In this document: piece by piece, positions 39,022 through 47,482 of the stretch
How the letters are laid out: every line of letters starts with the position of its first letter
Numbering within the stretch: the first letter of the stretch is position 1
NCBI RefSeq assembly: GCF_900116805.1
Contig: NZ_FPBV01000005.1
Coordinates: 62,001-126,000, forward strand
DNA length: 64,000 nt
Reading direction: 5' to 3'
Source: Paenalicyclobacillus macrosporangiidus
GTDB lineage: Bacteria > Bacillota > Bacilli > Alicyclobacillales > Alicyclobacillaceae
Program-made: the position numbers and the translations under genes
The notes under the pieces: model-generated
The model's database searches: none
What the model saw: only the letters and a program-made list of their open reading frames with translations
What the model was told of the DNA's origin: nothing

Positions 39022-39933
39022 ATGCGTACACCGCAGCTTCGATCGCTGGCGCTGATCGCCTTCCTCGTCCTGGTCTGGGGGACCACCTGGCCGGTGTACA
39101 AACTGGCCCTGAACGACACGCCGCCCCTGTTGTTCTCGGGCATGCGCACCCTGCTCGGCGGAATCGGCCTGGCGCTGGTGGCGTTGCCGCGCTGGCGGGA
39201 GATCCGGTGGCGGGCGTGCCGGGGGATGTACGTGATCTCCTGCGTGTTCAACGTCATCCTGTTCTTCGGCCTGCAGACGGTCGGATTGACCTTTTTGCCG
39301 GAAGGCTTGTTCACCGTCCTGGTGTATTTGGAGCCCGTCTTGGTCGGCCTGCTCGCGTGGCTGTGGCTGCGTGAACAGATTTCGGCGGTGAAGATCGTCG
39401 GGCTGTTGCTGGGATTCGCCGGCGTCGCCGCCGCCAGCGCAGGGAATCTGAGGGCGGGGGCGTCGTTCACCGGGATCGCCATCGCGCTCATCACCGCGGC
39501 CGGCTGGGCGGTGGGTACGGTGTACCTGAAGCGCATCCAGGGAAAGGTGGACCCGTTGTGGCTGATTGCCATCCAGTTCATCCTGGGGGGCGGGGTGTTG
39601 ACCGGACTCGGGCTGTGCACGGAGCGTTGGACGGATATCCACTGGACACCTGAGTATGTGTTCGGCCTGCTGTACGGCGCGGTGTTCGGTGTCGCCCTGG
39701 CGTGGATCGCCTGGTTCCGGCTCGTGCAATCGGGGGAGGCGAGCCGGGTGGTGGCCAACACGTTCCTGGTGCCGCTCATCGCGGTGGCCTGCGGCGTGGT
39801 GTTCCTGCATGAACCCTTCAACACGTCCCTGCTGCTCGGGCTGGTGCTGATCATCGCCAGCATCTGGCTGGTCAACCGGCGGGTGGAACCGCGCCGGCCG
39901 CGGACGCAGGGATGGAGGACGGGCATCCAGTAG
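39022..39933 (+). CDS. EamA-family (DMT) exporter
   Basis: A 303-residue drug/metabolite transporter with ten predicted helices in two EamA halves. The first begins LALIAFLVLVWGTTWPVYK (typical WGTTWP) and the second is around GIAIALITAAGWAVGTVYLKR; LVPLIAVACGVVFLHEP is the usual second-half motif. The ATG at 39022 lies 11 bases after AAGGAGG; one at 39013 is too near it. Substrate is unknown; family members export amino acids or nucleosides. A damaged second copy of part of this gene follows at 39967. Confidence 0.88.
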   Translation: MRTPQLRSLALIAFLVLVWGTTWPVYKLALNDTPPLLFSGMRTLLGGIGLALVALPRWREIRWRACRGMYVISCVFNVILFFGLQTVGLTFLPEGLFTVLVYLEPVLVGLLAWLWLREQISAVKIVGLLLGFAGVAAASAGNLRAGASFTGIAIALITAAGWAVGTVYLKRIQGKVDPLWLIAIQFILGGGVLTGLGLCTERWTDIHWTPEYVFGLLYGAVFGVALAWIAWFRLVQSGEASRVVANTFLVPLIAVACGVVFLHEPFNTSLLLGLVLIIASIWLVNRRVEPRRPRTQGWRTGIQ

Positions 39934-39966
39934 ATCCCGGCCTTGGCTGTCCAGCCGCAGGGTGAC

Positions 39967-40056
39967 GTTGTTCGCGGGAATGCGCACCCTGCTCGGCGGG
40001 ATCGACCCTGTGCTGGTGGCTTTGCCTCGCTGGCGACAGATTCATGGCGGGGCGAC
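39967..40056 (+). pseudogene. Fragment of a second EamA exporter gene
   Basis: About 90 bases closely parallel 39127-39217 of the intact exporter. The fragment reads LFAGMRTLLGG then VLVALPRWRQI, versus LFSGMRTLLGG and ALVALPRWREI in the intact protein. It has no start, only one helix and no continuation. It could be the remains of a tandem paralogue or a partial duplication. Confidence 0.75.
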
Positions 40057-40060
40057 GGTT

Positions 40061-40405
40061 CTAGTTCAGGGTCATCAAGAAAATCCCAAAGCACATGAAT
40101 AAAACGCCTAGCAGTAAATAAACCATTTTCAACAACCACCACGGGGTCAGGTCCAAAATCTTGCCGAGAATCCAGTCGGACAGTGTGCCAGCGCGAAGGG
40201 AACGTTTGGCATACTCTTGTTTTTTGTGGGATTCCTTATCATAACTGAACGACGCGAACACCATGGAACATCCGCATCCTATGAAGAAGATTGCCAAAAG
40301 CATTCCACCAATATATGTCTTTTCCGGGTTGAGGAATAGGGACAACGCACCAATCCCTACGGATGTCCAAAACAGTATCTTTGCGATTCGCTCCACTTTC
40401 TCCAC
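40061..40405 (-). CDS. Small membrane protein, unknown
   Basis: About 115 residues with three hydrophobic segments (ILFWTSVGIGALSLFL, MLLAIFFIGCGCSMVFA, MVYLLLGVLFMCFGIFLM) joined by a charged loop SYDKESHKKQEYAKRS. A GTG at 40405 or 40396 is preferred because a frame reaching further upstream is Arg-rich and lacks a ribosome site. Base composition is clearly more AT-rich than around it, which with the neighbouring gene fragment suggests recent arrival. No family was recognised. Confidence 0.55.
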   Translation of the reverse strand: MEKVERIAKILFWTSVGIGALSLFLNPEKTYIGGMLLAIFFIGCGCSMVFASFSYDKESHKKQEYAKRSLRAGTLSDWILGKILDLTPWWLLKMVYLLLGVLFMCFGIFLMTLN

Positions 40406-40610
40406 CTCGTGTGTACATGTCCATCCATCGACGCCACCATCTATTTCAGGATTGACCGAGCTGACACGAGGCAACCGTCCGCTCCGCGACCGAGCCACCA
40501 GGCGGGGCCATCAACAAAAAATCCGGCCCAACGCCGCGCCCGCCGCGGACTTAGGGATGGAGACCCGGGCACCCTGTAAATCCGGTTTGTGGCAGATTAC
40601 CTGTCCGGTA

Positions 40611-40638
40611 TGACACGCGGGGCGGTTTATGATATACT
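40611..40638 (+). promoter_or_regulatory. Promoter of rpmE
   Basis: ATGACA (40611-40616), a 16-base spacer and TATACT (40633-40638) preceded by an extended TG. Start would be near 40645, 50 bases before rpmE. Confidence 0.7.
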
Positions 40639-40695
40639 GGACGACAGTGTCGAAACAGGGTGCATCGCATTGCACCGCAAAGCGAGGTGAACCAC

Positions 40696-40908
40696 ATGAA
40701 GACCGCGATTCATCCGGAGTACCATGTGACAACCGTCACCTGCGCCTGCGGAGAAACGTTTGAAACCGGTTCGACCAAGCAGAACCTGCGCGTTGAAATC
40801 TGCTCCAAGTGCCACCCGTTCTTCACCGGCAAGCAGAAGCTGGTGGATGCCGGCGGGCGTGTGGAGAAGTTCAACAAGAAGTACGGTCTCAAACCGGCTC
40901 AAGAGTGA
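40696..40908 (+). CDS. rpmE: 50S ribosomal protein L31 (zinc form)
   Basis: A 70-residue ribosomal protein starting [19 protein letters not shown]. Cysteines in CAC and CSKC form the zinc ribbon, so this is the zinc-containing type rather than the zinc-free YtiA type. The ATG at 40696 follows GAGGTGAACC. Rho-then-rpmE is the Bacillus order, but here an exporter and its neighbours intervene. A strong terminator follows. Confidence 0.96.
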   Translation: MKTAIHPEYHVTTVTCACGETFETGSTKQNLRVEICSKCHPFFTGKQKLVDAGGRVEKFNKKYGLKPAQE

Positions 40909-40925
40909 TCCGAAGACGCAGCGCC

Positions 40926-40959
40926 GCGCCTGCCGATTGGGCAGGCGCCGTTATTTTTA
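40926..40959 (+). terminator. Intrinsic terminator of rpmE
   Basis: GCGCCTGCC (40926-40934) pairs perfectly with GGCAGGCGC (40940-40948), five-base loop, followed by CGTTATTTTTATG. Confidence 0.88.
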
Positions 40960-40960
40960 T

Positions 40961-41022
40961 GGGAGTGGGGCGCTCCGCGAAGCGGCTTGCGAAGCACAAG
41001 CGGAGCGGAGCGCCCCACTCCC
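40961..41022 (+). repeat. Long hairpin repeat, family copy A
   Basis: GGGAGTGGGGCGCTCC (40961-40976) pairs perfectly with GGAGCGCCCCACTCCC (41007-41022). The centre includes GAAGCGGCTTGCGAAGCACA, nearly identical to copy B 130 bases on. It directly follows the rpmE terminator. Confidence 0.8.
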
Positions 41023-41090
41023 TCACCTGTTTGGCGTTCTACGACGGGCATTTCATCAACGGAGTGCCATGCTTCATATCCTCATAGGCC

Positions 41091-41146
41091 GCGTGGGCAT
41101 TTCACGAAGTGTCTTGCGAAGCACAAACGAAGTGAAATGCCCACGC
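41091..41146 (+). repeat. Long hairpin repeat, family copy B
   Basis: GCGTGGGCATTTCAC (41091-41105) pairs perfectly with GTGAAATGCCCACGC (41132-41146). Its centre GAAGTGTCTTGCGAAGCACA matches copy A except for transitions. Where the arms differ from copy A the partner arm changes too, which points to selection or a copying mechanism that keeps pairing. Confidence 0.8.
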
Positions 41147-41149
41147 AAA

Positions 41150-41177
41150 AGCACAAGCGGAGCGGAGCGCCCCACTC
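41150..41177 (+). repeat. Half copy (C) of the hairpin family
   Basis: These 28 bases are identical to 40993-41020, the right half of copy A, including part of its arm. No left half is present. It ends about 50 bases before the lipoprotein gene. Confidence 0.8.
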
Positions 41178-41230
41178 ATCGTACATGGAGCGCGATCCCG
41201 TTGGTGAACCTACCCTCGGGAGGTGGGTTC

Positions 41231-41848
41231 ATGCGAAAGCGAACGGGGTGGATTGGTGCGCTCGCGGTGCTGGGGCTGTTGGCCCTCGGCGGCTGCCGCG
41301 AGCATCCGAAGCTGCAGACGAATCAAGCGGCCGGGAGCGTCGAACAACAACTGGATCGGCGCGATGTGGACGTCGACGGGGACGCGGATCGCGCCAAACT
41401 GTCCGGATACAACGATACCAACAACCCGCAGCCGGACCCGCGCAGCGTGTCGCCCGCTCACGGGGCGGGGACCAACCTGACCCACGGGCGGTACTCCGGC
41501 AACGCGGAAGCGGATCGGGTCGCGCAATTGGCGCTGAACATCCCGTACGTGGGGTCATCGGCCGCCGTGGCGTCGGGCCGCGTGATTCTGGTGGGGGTGG
41601 GGCTCGCGCGGACGCAGGCGCCGGGCGGTTCCCCGCAGCCGGATTTCACGCACATTCAGAAGGAGATCCGCCGCCGCATCCTCACCCAGGCGCCCGAGTT
41701 CCGCTACGTGTACGTGACGCGCGATCCGCAACAGGTGCGGGAGATCAACCGGATCGCGGACGGCCTGCGCAGCGGCCAGCCCCTCAGTGCCTATCAACAT
41801 CGCATCGCCGCCCTGATGCAGCAGATGCAGCCGGTGCCGTGGCGTTGA
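41231..41848 (+). CDS. YhcN/YlaJ-type sporulation lipoprotein
   Basis: A 205-residue secreted lipoprotein: a basic start MRKRTGW, hydrophobic core and lipobox LALGGC with Cys at residue 22. The C-terminal half (residues 95-195) resembles the YhcN/YlaJ domain of spore lipoproteins, with VASGRVILVGVGL and VYVTRDPQQVREINRIADGL. The middle is Asn/Pro-rich. The ATG at 41231 follows GGGAGGTGG. Such proteins lie in spore membranes and influence germination or outgrowth. Regulation by a sporulation sigma factor is expected, but I could not assign a promoter. Confidence 0.8.
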   Translation: MRKRTGWIGALAVLGLLALGGCREHPKLQTNQAAGSVEQQLDRRDVDVDGDADRAKLSGYNDTNNPQPDPRSVSPAHGAGTNLTHGRYSGNAEADRVAQLALNIPYVGSSAAVASGRVILVGVGLARTQAPGGSPQPDFTHIQKEIRRRILTQAPEFRYVYVTRDPQQVREINRIADGLRSGQPLSAYQHRIAALMQQMQPVPWR

Positions 41849-41971
41849 AGCCGGTTTCGCACCCGGGTGTTGCGCACCCGGGCGGCCCGGCGTTCTCCAG
41901 GTCCGCCTTCCGTGCCTGACCATCCGGCCCCGCGTCGGTGTATACTGGAGGAACAGGGGCGTGGAGATGAC

Positions 41972-43054
41972 ATGCTGGAGACGATGTTCGATAAACTCGA
42001 AGCGATAGAGGCGCGGTACCGGCAGCTGGAAGACCTGCTGTGCCAGCCGGAGATCGTCCGGGACCCGGACAAGCTGCGGGTGTACAGCAAGGAGCAGTCG
42101 GACCTCAGCGAAACGGTCGAGGCGTACCGTTCCTACAAGCGTGTCCGCCAAGAGCTGCAGGACGCCAGGGAGATGCTGCAGGAGCGGCTCGACGAGGAGC
42201 TGCGGGAGCTGGTGAAGAGCGAGATTGAGGACAAGACCCGCCAGCTCGAGGACCTGCAGCATACGCTTCAGATCCTGCTGCTGCCCAAGGACCCGAACGA
42301 CGACAAAAACGTGTTTCTGGAGGTGCGCGCGGCGGCGGGGGGCGAGGAGGCGGCGCTGTTTGCGGCCGACCTCGTTCGCATGTACACCCGCTTCGCGGAG
42401 CGCCACGGCTGGAAAGTGGAACTCATCGACGCGGGCTACACCGACATGGGCGGGTTGAGACAGGCGACGCTGTCCATCGCCGGCCGTGGGGCGTACAGCC
42501 AGTTGAAATTTGAGAGCGGGACGCACCGGGTGCAGCGGGTGCCGGTGACCGAGTCGGGCGGGCGCATCCACACGTCGACCGCCACGGTCGCAGTGCTCCC
42601 GGAGGTGGAGGACATCCAGGTGGAGATCCACGAGAAAGACCTGCGGATTGACACCTTCTGTTCCACCGGCCCGGGCGGGCAGAGCGTGAACACCACGCAG
42701 TCCGCGGTGCGCATCACCCACCTGCCGACGGGCATCGTGGTCTCTTGCCAGGACGAGAAGTCGCAGTTGAAGAACCGCGAAAAGGCGATGAAGGTCCTCC
42801 GGGCCCGCCTGTACGAGAAGTACCAGCAGGAGCAGCAGGCGGAGCTGGCCGCGAACCGGCGCAGCCAGGTCGGGACGGGGGATCGCAGCGAGCGCATCCG
42901 GACTTACAACTTCCCGCAGAGCCGCGTCACCGATCACCGCATCGGCCTCACCCTGCACCGCCTGGAAGCGGTGCTCGACGGGGACCTGGACGAGATCATC
43001 CAAGGCCTGATTGTGGCGGAGCGGGCGCAGATGCTGGAGGCAGCGGAGGCGTGA
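41972..43054 (+). CDS. prfA: Peptide chain release factor 1
   Basis: A 360-residue class I release factor. The peptidyl-hydrolysis motif GGQ sits in [20 protein letters not shown] (near residue 235) and the codon-recognition PxT-type tripeptide lies about 45 residues earlier, in the [14 protein letters not shown] region. The N-terminal coiled coil begins [16 protein letters not shown]. The ATG at 41972 follows GGAGATGA. A possible -10, TATACT at 41941-41946, stands just upstream with no convincing -35. It is followed within its stop by prmC, which modifies its GGQ glutamine. Confidence 0.96.
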   Translation: MLETMFDKLEAIEARYRQLEDLLCQPEIVRDPDKLRVYSKEQSDLSETVEAYRSYKRVRQELQDAREMLQERLDEELRELVKSEIEDKTRQLEDLQHTLQILLLPKDPNDDKNVFLEVRAAAGGEEAALFAADLVRMYTRFAERHGWKVELIDAGYTDMGGLRQATLSIAGRGAYSQLKFESGTHRVQRVPVTESGGRIHTSTATVAVLPEVEDIQVEIHEKDLRIDTFCSTGPGGQSVNTTQSAVRITHLPTGIVVSCQDEKSQLKNREKAMKVLRARLYEKYQQEQQAELAANRRSQVGTGDRSERIRTYNFPQSRVTDHRIGLTLHRLEAVLDGDLDEIIQGLIVAERAQMLEAAEA

Positions 43055-43059
43055 CGGCG

Positions 43060-43980
43060 GTGCCATGGAAGACGTACGGGGATGCCCTGCGCTGGGTGTC
43101 CTCGTTTTTGTGCGATCACGCCGCAGGCGCGTCCTGGCAGACCCTCCCGGCGGCCGAGCGCGACCAGGCGGCGCGCGCGGAGGCGGAGACCCTGTTGCTG
43201 TGGGCGAGCGGCCGCACCCGCCTGCAGGTGTTGACCGGCCTCGCCGATCCGCTCCCCGACGCGGTCCAGTCTGCGCTTCGGGCAGCGGTGTCGCGCCGGG
43301 CGGCGGGGGAGCCGCTCCAGTACATCACGGGCGAGGCGCCGTTCTACGGCCGCCTCTTCAGGGTGCGGCGCGGGTGCCTCATCCCGCGCCCGGAGACGGA
43401 GCTGCTCGTGGAGCGGGCGGTCGCGTGGCTGCGGACGCATCGCCCGTCGGGCCGGGTGTGCGATCTCGGCGCCGGCAGCGGCGTCATCGCCGTCACGGTG
43501 GCTCTCGAAGTGCCGGAGGCCGAGGTGTGGGCCATCGACGTGTCGGCGGACGCGCTCGCCATCGCCGAGGAAAACGCCCGCCGTCTGGGCGCCCCGGTGC
43601 GGTTCTCGCGCGGCGATGGCCTGGCGTGGCTCCGGGGGGCAGCCGGCCCTCCGCCACCGCACCTCCTGGTCAGCAACCCGCCCTACATCCCAAGCGCGGA
43701 CCTCGCCGGCTTGGCGCCGGAGGTGTGCGACTGGGAGCCGCGCGAGGCGCTGGACGGCGGCCCTGACGGGCTGGCGTACTACCGCGCCTTGGCGGGCGCC
43801 GGGCCGGGGGTGTTCCATCCGGCGGGCCCCGCGGCCCTCTTCTTGGAAGTGGGCATGGGCCAGGCGGAGGCGGTGATGGCGCTGTTCCGGGACGACGGGC
43901 GCTGGCGGGGTTGGCGGTTTGGCGCAGAACCGGATCTGCGCGGCGTCCTGCGGGTGGTGTGGGGGGAGCGTCCGGCGTGA
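43060..43980 (+). CDS. prmC: Release factor glutamine methyltransferase
   Basis: Methylates the GGQ glutamine of release factors. The SAM-binding loop is CDLGAGSGVIAV and the catalytic NPPY is in LLVSNPPYIPSADL. The N-terminal helical domain with GEPLQYITGEAPFYG is typical of PrmC. Two GTG starts are in frame, at 43051 (overlapping the prfA stop) and 43060; the latter is ten bases after GGAGG and is chosen, giving 306 residues. The order prfA-prmC-spoIIR-sua5 matches Bacillus. Confidence 0.94.
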   Translation: MPWKTYGDALRWVSSFLCDHAAGASWQTLPAAERDQAARAEAETLLLWASGRTRLQVLTGLADPLPDAVQSALRAAVSRRAAGEPLQYITGEAPFYGRLFRVRRGCLIPRPETELLVERAVAWLRTHRPSGRVCDLGAGSGVIAVTVALEVPEAEVWAIDVSADALAIAEENARRLGAPVRFSRGDGLAWLRGAAGPPPPHLLVSNPPYIPSADLAGLAPEVCDWEPREALDGGPDGLAYYRALAGAGPGVFHPAGPAALFLEVGMGQAEAVMALFRDDGRWRGWRFGAEPDLRGVLRVVWGERPA

Positions 43981-44073
43981 GGACCGGGCGGACCCCGGCG
44001 GCCCGCGGGGCGCCCGGACAGCCATGGGGTGGACGCCGGGTTGCGGGCGGCTGCCCGGACGGATGGCAGCGGC

Positions 44074-44104
44074 GTTTACGAGCGAGTCGAGCGAGGTTTA
44101 ATTC
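44074..44104 (+). promoter_or_regulatory. Possible sigma-F promoter of spoIIR
   Basis: GTTTA (44074-44078), 16 bases, then GGTTTAATTC (44095-44104). Each element departs from the sigma-F consensus (GYATA and GGnnAnAnTn) at one key place. Bacillus spoIIR is sigma-F dependent and this is the only candidate in the gap. Confidence 0.35.
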
Positions 44105-44180
44105 TATCTCCTACTGGCCACACTGTTGCTAGTCATGCTAGAGCACCGGGACATCGGTGCACGGCAGGGAGGGGCAACCG

Positions 44181-44912
44181 GTGGTCAGGCGGATATTCGG
44201 TTTTTTGGCAGTGGTGGCCGTGGTGGTGTGCGCGTGCCGGGCGTGGCTCGGAGCCGGCGAAGCGACGCCGGGTGCAGCGACGGGGACAACGGCGGCCGAT
44301 CTGGTGACGTCGGCCCTCTACAACCCGGCCGAGCCGCACGCGGCGCCCATTCCGCAGGACGCCCTGCGGCTGCGCATCCTCGCCAACAGCGACAGCCCGC
44401 AGGACCAGGCGCTCAAACGCGAGGTGCGGGACGCCGTGGTGGTGCAGGTGGCGAGGCTGGTGGCGGGATCGAAGGACGCCGCCGAAGCGCGTCAACGGGT
44501 GCAGGCAGCGCTGCCGGACATCCAGCGCACCGCCGCGGACGTCGCCCGCCAACACGGGTACGGTTATCCGGTGCGCGCGGACGTCGGGGTGGTGCCGTTC
44601 CCGACTAAGCTGTACGGAAACCAGGTGTACCCGGCCGGCAACTACGAGGCGTTGCGCATCACCCTCGGCGCGGGCCAGGGGCAGAATTGGTGGTGCGTGC
44701 TGTTCCCGCCGCTGTGCTTTGTGGACATCGCCGACGGAGACGCGGTGCCGAACACGGGCGAGTTCCCGGACCTGCCGCCGCTCGAGGTCATCGACATGCC
44801 GACGATGGACGGCGGCACGGCCCAGGTGCAAGTGCGGCTCGCGTCGCTGGACTACGGCGAGGAGCTGTGGCGGTGGGTGAAAAATCGGATGGACGGGGTG
44901 GCTCTGGGATGA
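44181..44912 (+). CDS. spoIIR: Stage II sporulation protein R
   Basis: A secreted forespore signal that triggers SpoIIGA-dependent processing of pro-sigma-E in the mother cell. It has an N-terminal signal sequence (VVRRIFGFLAVVAVVVCA). The conserved region has LRLRILANSDSPQDQALK and VRDAVV, followed by YPAGNYEALRITLGAGQGQNWW and CVLFPPLCF. The GTG at 44181 is six bases after GGGAGGGG; an upstream in-frame GTG has no such site. Length is 243 residues. Its stop overlaps the sua5 start. Confidence 0.93.
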   Translation: MVRRIFGFLAVVAVVVCACRAWLGAGEATPGAATGTTAADLVTSALYNPAEPHAAPIPQDALRLRILANSDSPQDQALKREVRDAVVVQVARLVAGSKDAAEARQRVQAALPDIQRTAADVARQHGYGYPVRADVGVVPFPTKLYGNQVYPAGNYEALRITLGAGQGQNWWCVLFPPLCFVDIADGDAVPNTGEFPDLPPLEVIDMPTMDGGTAQVQVRLASLDYGEELWRWVKNRMDGVALG

Positions 44913-46132
44913 AGTGGTGGCGGATTCCGGCGGAAGGCATGGGTCAGCCTGTGGTCGCGGCCGGCCGTGCGGCGGGCGGTGCGTCCGCGGCGGAGGGAGC
45001 GGCACAGGGGCCGGAGGAGGCGGTCCTTCGGGAGGCGCTGGCGGAGGCGGCGGCCGTGCTGCGCGGCGGCGGCCTCGTCGCGTTTCCGACGGAGACCGTG
45101 TACGGACTGGGGGCAAACGCCTGGCTGGACGAGGCGGCGCGGCGGGTGTTCGCGGCCAAGGGGCGGCCGGCGGACAATCCGCTCATTGTACATATCGCGG
45201 AGGTGGGCGATCTCGCCGGCGTGATCGACCGTCCGCAGGATGTGCCGGACGCGGCGCGGCGGGCCATGGACGCTTTTTGGCCGGGACCGTTGACCTTGAT
45301 TCTGCCGGCGAACCCGCGCATCGCGCCGGCGGTGCGGCCGGGGATGGACACGGTCGGGGTCCGGATGCCGGCGCACCCGGTGGCGCGCGCGTTGATCCGT
45401 GCGGCGGGCTGCCCGGTGGCTGCGCCGAGCGCGAATCGTTCCGGCCGGCCGAGCCCCACGACGGCGGTGGATGTGGCGGAGGACATGCGCGGCCAGATTG
45501 ACGGCATCGTCGACGGCGGCCCGTGCGGCATCGGCGTGGAGTCGACGGTGGCCCGGATTGGCGAGGAAGAGGTGGTCATCTACCGGCCGGGCGGGGTGAC
45601 GCCGGACGATCTCGCGCGCGTCACCGGTCTCCCGGTGCGCGTGGCGGCGGGGCCGGCGGCCGGGGAGGCGCCGGCGTCGCCAGGGATGAAGTACCGCCAC
45701 TACGCGCCGCGGGCCCGCGTGTACGTGTGGTGGGGCGACGAGGATCGGGTGCGCGTGGAGGTGGCGCGGTTCGCAGCGGCACACGGGGCGTCCGTTGGAG
45801 ACGACGGGGACCGGCGGATCGCCCTGATTGCGCGGCCGGGGACGGTACCGCCCGGGTGGGACCCGGCGTGGGTGTGGACGCCGGCGGTGGACGGGGATCC
45901 CGGCGGCACGCCGGAGGAGCGGACATCGGAGGAGCGGAGGCCGGCGGACCTTGCGGGCGCGCGCGACGGCTACGCTGCGGCCCTCAGCCGACACCTGTAC
46001 CGGCTGCTGCGCGCCTTCGATCGCCAGGAGGCGGATGTGATCCTGGTGGAAGGGGTGCCCCCGGAAGGGCTCGGCCTGGCGGTCATGAACCGGCTGGAGA
46101 AGGCGGCCGAGGGGCGGGTGTACCGGGTGTGA
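44909..46132 (+). CDS. sua5: Threonylcarbamoyl-AMP synthase (Sua5 type)
   Basis: Makes threonylcarbamoyl-AMP from threonine, bicarbonate and ATP for t6A modification of tRNA. The YrdC domain (residues about 40-230) has FPTETVYGLGANA, KGRPADNPLIVHI, FWPGPLTLIL and PSANRSGRPSPT. A C-terminal Sua5 domain (residues 250-400) makes it the two-domain form, as in Bacillus YwlC. Compared with YwlC it has an additional Ala/Gly-rich stretch near the N-terminus and a linker rich in Gly and Pro. The ATG at 44909 overlaps the spoIIR stop. Confidence 0.95.
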   Translation: MKWWRIPAEGMGQPVVAAGRAAGGASAAEGAAQGPEEAVLREALAEAAAVLRGGGLVAFPTETVYGLGANAWLDEAARRVFAAKGRPADNPLIVHIAEVGDLAGVIDRPQDVPDAARRAMDAFWPGPLTLILPANPRIAPAVRPGMDTVGVRMPAHPVARALIRAAGCPVAAPSANRSGRPSPTTAVDVAEDMRGQIDGIVDGGPCGIGVESTVARIGEEEVVIYRPGGVTPDDLARVTGLPVRVAAGPAAGEAPASPGMKYRHYAPRARVYVWWGDEDRVRVEVARFAAAHGASVGDDGDRRIALIARPGTVPPGWDPAWVWTPAVDGDPGGTPEERTSEERRPADLAGARDGYAAALSRHLYRLLRAFDRQEADVILVEGVPPEGLGLAVMNRLEKAAEGRVYRV

Positions 46133-46189
46133 GGGGTTCGGGCGCGGCTTGTGGGTCATGGGGCTGGGGGATTCGGCGCGTTGGATCGC

Positions 46190-47467
46190 TCATCCCCCGA
46201 ACGATTCCGCCGAGGGCATCGACGGCACCTGGTTCCTCCATTTGAAATCCGCCACGGCTCGGCCCTGGCCGTCATAGACGCGCCCATCGCGGACGCTCCA
46301 CCCATCGAATCGGCCGGTGAATTCCGTATCCGCACCACCGGATCCTGGCCCCGCCACCGCTACTCGAGCTCCGGTCACCTCATCGAAAGCGAACGCGACG
46401 CCCCGCACACTGGCATTCGTGGTCGTGGCTTGTCCCGTCAGCACCACGCCGGGGAAGACCCGCGCATCGCAGAACAGCCCGCCGCCTTCCGACAGGCTGG
46501 CCAGGCCCGTCACACGATGCCGGCTGAGATCCAGGTAAAACAGATTGGAAGCCGACCCCTGCGGCGCACCCAGCACATGCGTCTGGATGTCCATCACGAT
46601 GCCGTCCGGGGCCGGATACATCCGCGACGGACGTGCGACCACCGGCGCACTGGGGCTTGGGACGACAGAAGGGTGGAACGGGGATGAAACATGGCCCCAG
46701 TGGAACCAGCCGGTCCACGCGCCGCCCGCCAACGCGGCGGGGGACGAATCCTTCATGTCTGCGGAGAACCACCACTGCCCGTACGCCCACACCGGTGGCA
46801 CGTCGTCGGTGATGAGGACGGCTTGTTCACTCAGGATGCCGCCGGTTCGCCGCCATGGTGTCATCCACAGCTGCGCCGGACCCGTGGGGCGCAGCCAGAG
46901 ATCCAATTCTCCGGGAAGCGCCAACTGCGGGGCGTCCGCCGATCGCTGCTCGGCGGCCAGGTGACACCACACCACGTACGGCTGTCCGTCGATTACCGCC
47001 GGGGTGACGATGTAGTGGGCCGGATCCGGATCGGACGACGGCCAGCGCCAGTGGACGCCCGCCAGGGTGAATCCGTCCCAGGTAAATGCCACGGTCCGCA
47101 CATCGCTCGTCTCATCGTTCCCACCGCTCGGCGCCGTGGTCTCGATCTCGCCGGTGAGCCAGCCGGCCGTGGTGTAGAGCGCGCCCGCCACTCCCTCGAT
47201 GGTCGCCGTGAAGGGCTCGTCCGCTGGCCAAAAGGAAGCTGCAGACGCACCAGGGGAAGGGGCTTGAGGGTTTTCAGCGGAATCGATCCCGTTCGTCTCC
47301 TCAGCGTTCCCCGTGGCGTTTCCTCCTGCTGTTGCGTTTGCCATCTTTGGCTCCACGCCGGCGGATCCTTCGCCCCGGTTCACGGAGGTCTCCTGCGGAG
47401 CGCACCCAATCGCCAACGTCAAGAGACCGGTCAGACTGACCGACCACATCAAACGCCCCACCGACAT
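46190..47467 (-). CDS. Secreted lipoprotein of unknown function
   Basis: About 425 residues with a clear lipobox LAIGC about 24 residues in, then a low-complexity Asn/Ala/Gly linker to residue 80. The rest is predicted beta-rich with many Trp and Gly (WFHWGHVSSPF, AVADFKWRNQV), suggesting an extracytoplasmic beta-propeller or sandwich. No enzymatic motif was recognised. GGAAGGGAGT precedes two in-frame ATGs at 47473 and 47467; the second has better spacing. It stands alone, convergent with sua5 and just downstream of the MFS gene. Confidence 0.7.
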   Translation of the reverse strand: MSVGRLMWSVSLTGLLTLAIGCAPQETSVNRGEGSAGVEPKMANATAGGNATGNAEETNGIDSAENPQAPSPGASAASFWPADEPFTATIEGVAGALYTTAGWLTGEIETTAPSGGNDETSDVRTVAFTWDGFTLAGVHWRWPSSDPDPAHYIVTPAVIDGQPYVVWCHLAAEQRSADAPQLALPGELDLWLRPTGPAQLWMTPWRRTGGILSEQAVLITDDVPPVWAYGQWWFSADMKDSSPAALAGGAWTGWFHWGHVSSPFHPSVVPSPSAPVVARPSRMYPAPDGIVMDIQTHVLGAPQGSASNLFYLDLSRHRVTGLASLSEGGGLFCDARVFPGVVLTGQATTTNASVRGVAFAFDEVTGARVAVAGPGSGGADTEFTGRFDGWSVRDGRVYDGQGRAVADFKWRNQVPSMPSAESFGG

Positions 47468-47482
47468 ACGCATACTCCCTTC

